From Dasyornis broadbenti (Eukaryota > Chordata > Aves > Passeriformes > Dasyornithidae), in the NCBI GenBank assembly GCA_013397935.1, contig VZRN01002962.1, positions 372,001-436,000 on the forward strand: DNA of 64,000 nt, read 5' to 3'. A program made the translations under genes and the position numbers. The number at the start of each line of letters is the position of its first letter. Within the stretch, counting starts at the first letter, position 1. A model generated the notes under the pieces. The model did not search any database, was not told the DNA's origin, and saw only the letters and a program-made list of their open reading frames with translations. Of the stretch, positions 63,222 to 64,000 are shown in pieces.

Positions 63222-63242
63222 TCTAATTCTAATAGAATTAGA
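63222..63242. repeat. Perfect 10-bp inverted repeat in the LTR
   Basis: TCTAATTCTA, one spacer A, then TAGAATTAGA: arms of 10 bp with a 1-bp spacer, inside the solo LTR. It appears to be a local embellishment of the LTR consensus in this AT-rich patch. Confidence 0.9.
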
Positions 63243-63340
63243 ATACACAAAACAAGTGATGGACAATGCAATTGCTCATCACTCGATGACCAATATCCAG
63301 CCAGGTCCCAAGCAGCAGCTTCCAGCCAGCTTTCCCCCCA

Positions 63341-63350
63341 GTTTATATAC
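63341..63350 (-). promoter_or_regulatory. LTR TATA box
   Basis: On the minus strand the sequence is GTATATAAAC, a full TATA box in the sense orientation of the LTR. Transcription would run toward lower coordinates, antisense to the putative + strand unit. No canonical AATAAA is obvious downstream within the LTR. Confidence 0.55.
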
Positions 63351-63620
63351 TGAGCATGATGCCACATGTTATAGAGTATCCCTTTAATCAGTTGAGGTCA
63401 GCTATCCAGACTGTGTCCCCTCCCAACTTCTCATGCCCCTCCAGCCTTCTCACTGTCTTCAGCACGAGAAGCTGAAAAGCACCTTAGTGTAGACATTACT
63501 TAACAACAACTGAAAACATGCAGTGTTCTCTTAACATCGTTCTGGTACTAATCCCAAAACATAACACTATATCAGCTACTAGGAAGAAAACTAACTCTAT
63601 CCCAGAAAAAACCTGGACAC

Positions 63621-64000
63621 ACAGTCTGTCTCATATTACTACAGTATAGAGCAGTAAGTGAAATTATAGTTTTACTTTGAACATGAACTCAAATATGACA
63701 TTGTCAGCTTATCATTTCTCTTAGTAATTTCTGAATAGTGTGTGATCATTATACAAGTAAGGAGATTAATTAAGTGTATGACAATATTAGCTCAAATGTA
63801 AGGTTGGTGAATGTGAGTTCAGGAGTACATCTTCAAGGAGTCTTACCTGAATGATCATCACGGATCCAAGTTCATGGTCCAGTCTAGCTTGATGTGTCAC
63901 CATCCATAAGAAATTAATGAATGGTGTTGCTTTTGGAAAGTCTGTCTGGTATAACATCCTCAGTCATAATATCATTGGGTTTTAAGGCAGGCCTTGTACT
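63621..64000. other. Non-coding DNA with an edge exon candidate
   Basis: After the LTR the sequence is AT-rich. On the minus strand a strong donor (ATTCAG|GTAAGA, GT at plus 63845-63846) follows an open stretch of 39 codons (63847-63963). This could be the end of a minus-strand exon, but no convincing acceptor is visible before the window edge. Confidence 0.25.

Larger units (their letters stand above)
63056..63620 (-). mobile_element. Solo LTR of an avian endogenous retrovirus
   Basis: On the minus strand this reads as one LTR of about 565 bp. It starts near 63620 with TGTCCAGGTTTTTTCTGGGA then TAGAGTTAGTTTTC, passes ACCTCAACTGATTAAAGGG, has a TATA box, and ends near 63056 with GGGGTCAAATCA. 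On the + strand the familiar avian blocks are TTGACCCCAGCCAGTTACTA, GGTTTGAGATAAAGAGAG, ACAAGTGATGGACAATGCAA, TTTATATACTGAGCATGATG and CAGCTACTAGGAAGAAAAC. No gag, pol or env sequence adjoins it on either side, so it looks like a solo LTR left by recombination between two LTRs. I cannot tell ERVL from ERVK, and I could not confirm a target-site duplication; the boundaries are good to about 10 bp. Confidence 0.78.

Noticed and set aside
1..64000. tRNA, rRNA, mitochondrial insertions, CRISPR arrays, bacterial operons
   Set aside because: I looked for box-B-like GGTTCGA sequences, rRNA-like blocks and regularly spaced repeats and found none. The sequence is vertebrate nuclear DNA.

Overview
The window is a gene-poor stretch of a bird genome. 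The best evidence is CR1 LINE debris, including the avian 3' end (GGTTTGGGTTGGAAGG and AACCTAAATGATTCTGTG on opposite strands), and a solo LTR of a type I associate with avian endogenous retroviruses. A neoavian, possibly passerine, source fits but is not proven. There are no operons, phage, plasmid or CRISPR structures. I found no protein-coding gene that I can name. Nearly all open frames are short, and the longest ones lie in GC-rich or low-complexity DNA where stop codons are scarce.

Layout. 1-18.7 kb: AT-rich non-coding DNA with a (TAAAA)19 array, a CR1 tail, a perfect CRE octamer, a 99-N assembly gap beside TTCC arrays, and an ancient CR1 fragment near 16.2 kb. 18.8-20.5 kb: the one clearly promoter-like zone. 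It holds two CpG islands, GC boxes, an 18-bp palindrome centred on CACGTG, and a + strand splice pattern (donor 19335, acceptor 19731, donor 20014) that would fit untranslated leading exons or a lncRNA. 20.7-21.1 kb: an ATTA-rich block resembling a conserved enhancer.

21-64 kb: AT-rich DNA with a candidate minus-strand terminal coding exon at 23.5-23.7 kb, paired CTCF-like motifs at 27.8 and 30.05 kb, an old CR1 at 31.6-32.3 kb, a 43-A run next to a small gap at 36 kb, splice-bounded + strand candidate exons at 41.15, 43.13 and 48.68 kb, a well-preserved CR1 ORF2 end at 47.4-48.2 kb, and a solo ERV LTR with an intact TATA box at 63.06-63.62 kb.

Overall reading. The most coherent hypothesis is one + strand transcription unit, non-coding or with long introns, starting at the 19-kb island. 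It is supported by the splice pattern and by every retroelement downstream of the island lying antisense to it. This is inference and needs RNA evidence. I saw no undescribed biological system; the findings are leads on regulation and gene structure.
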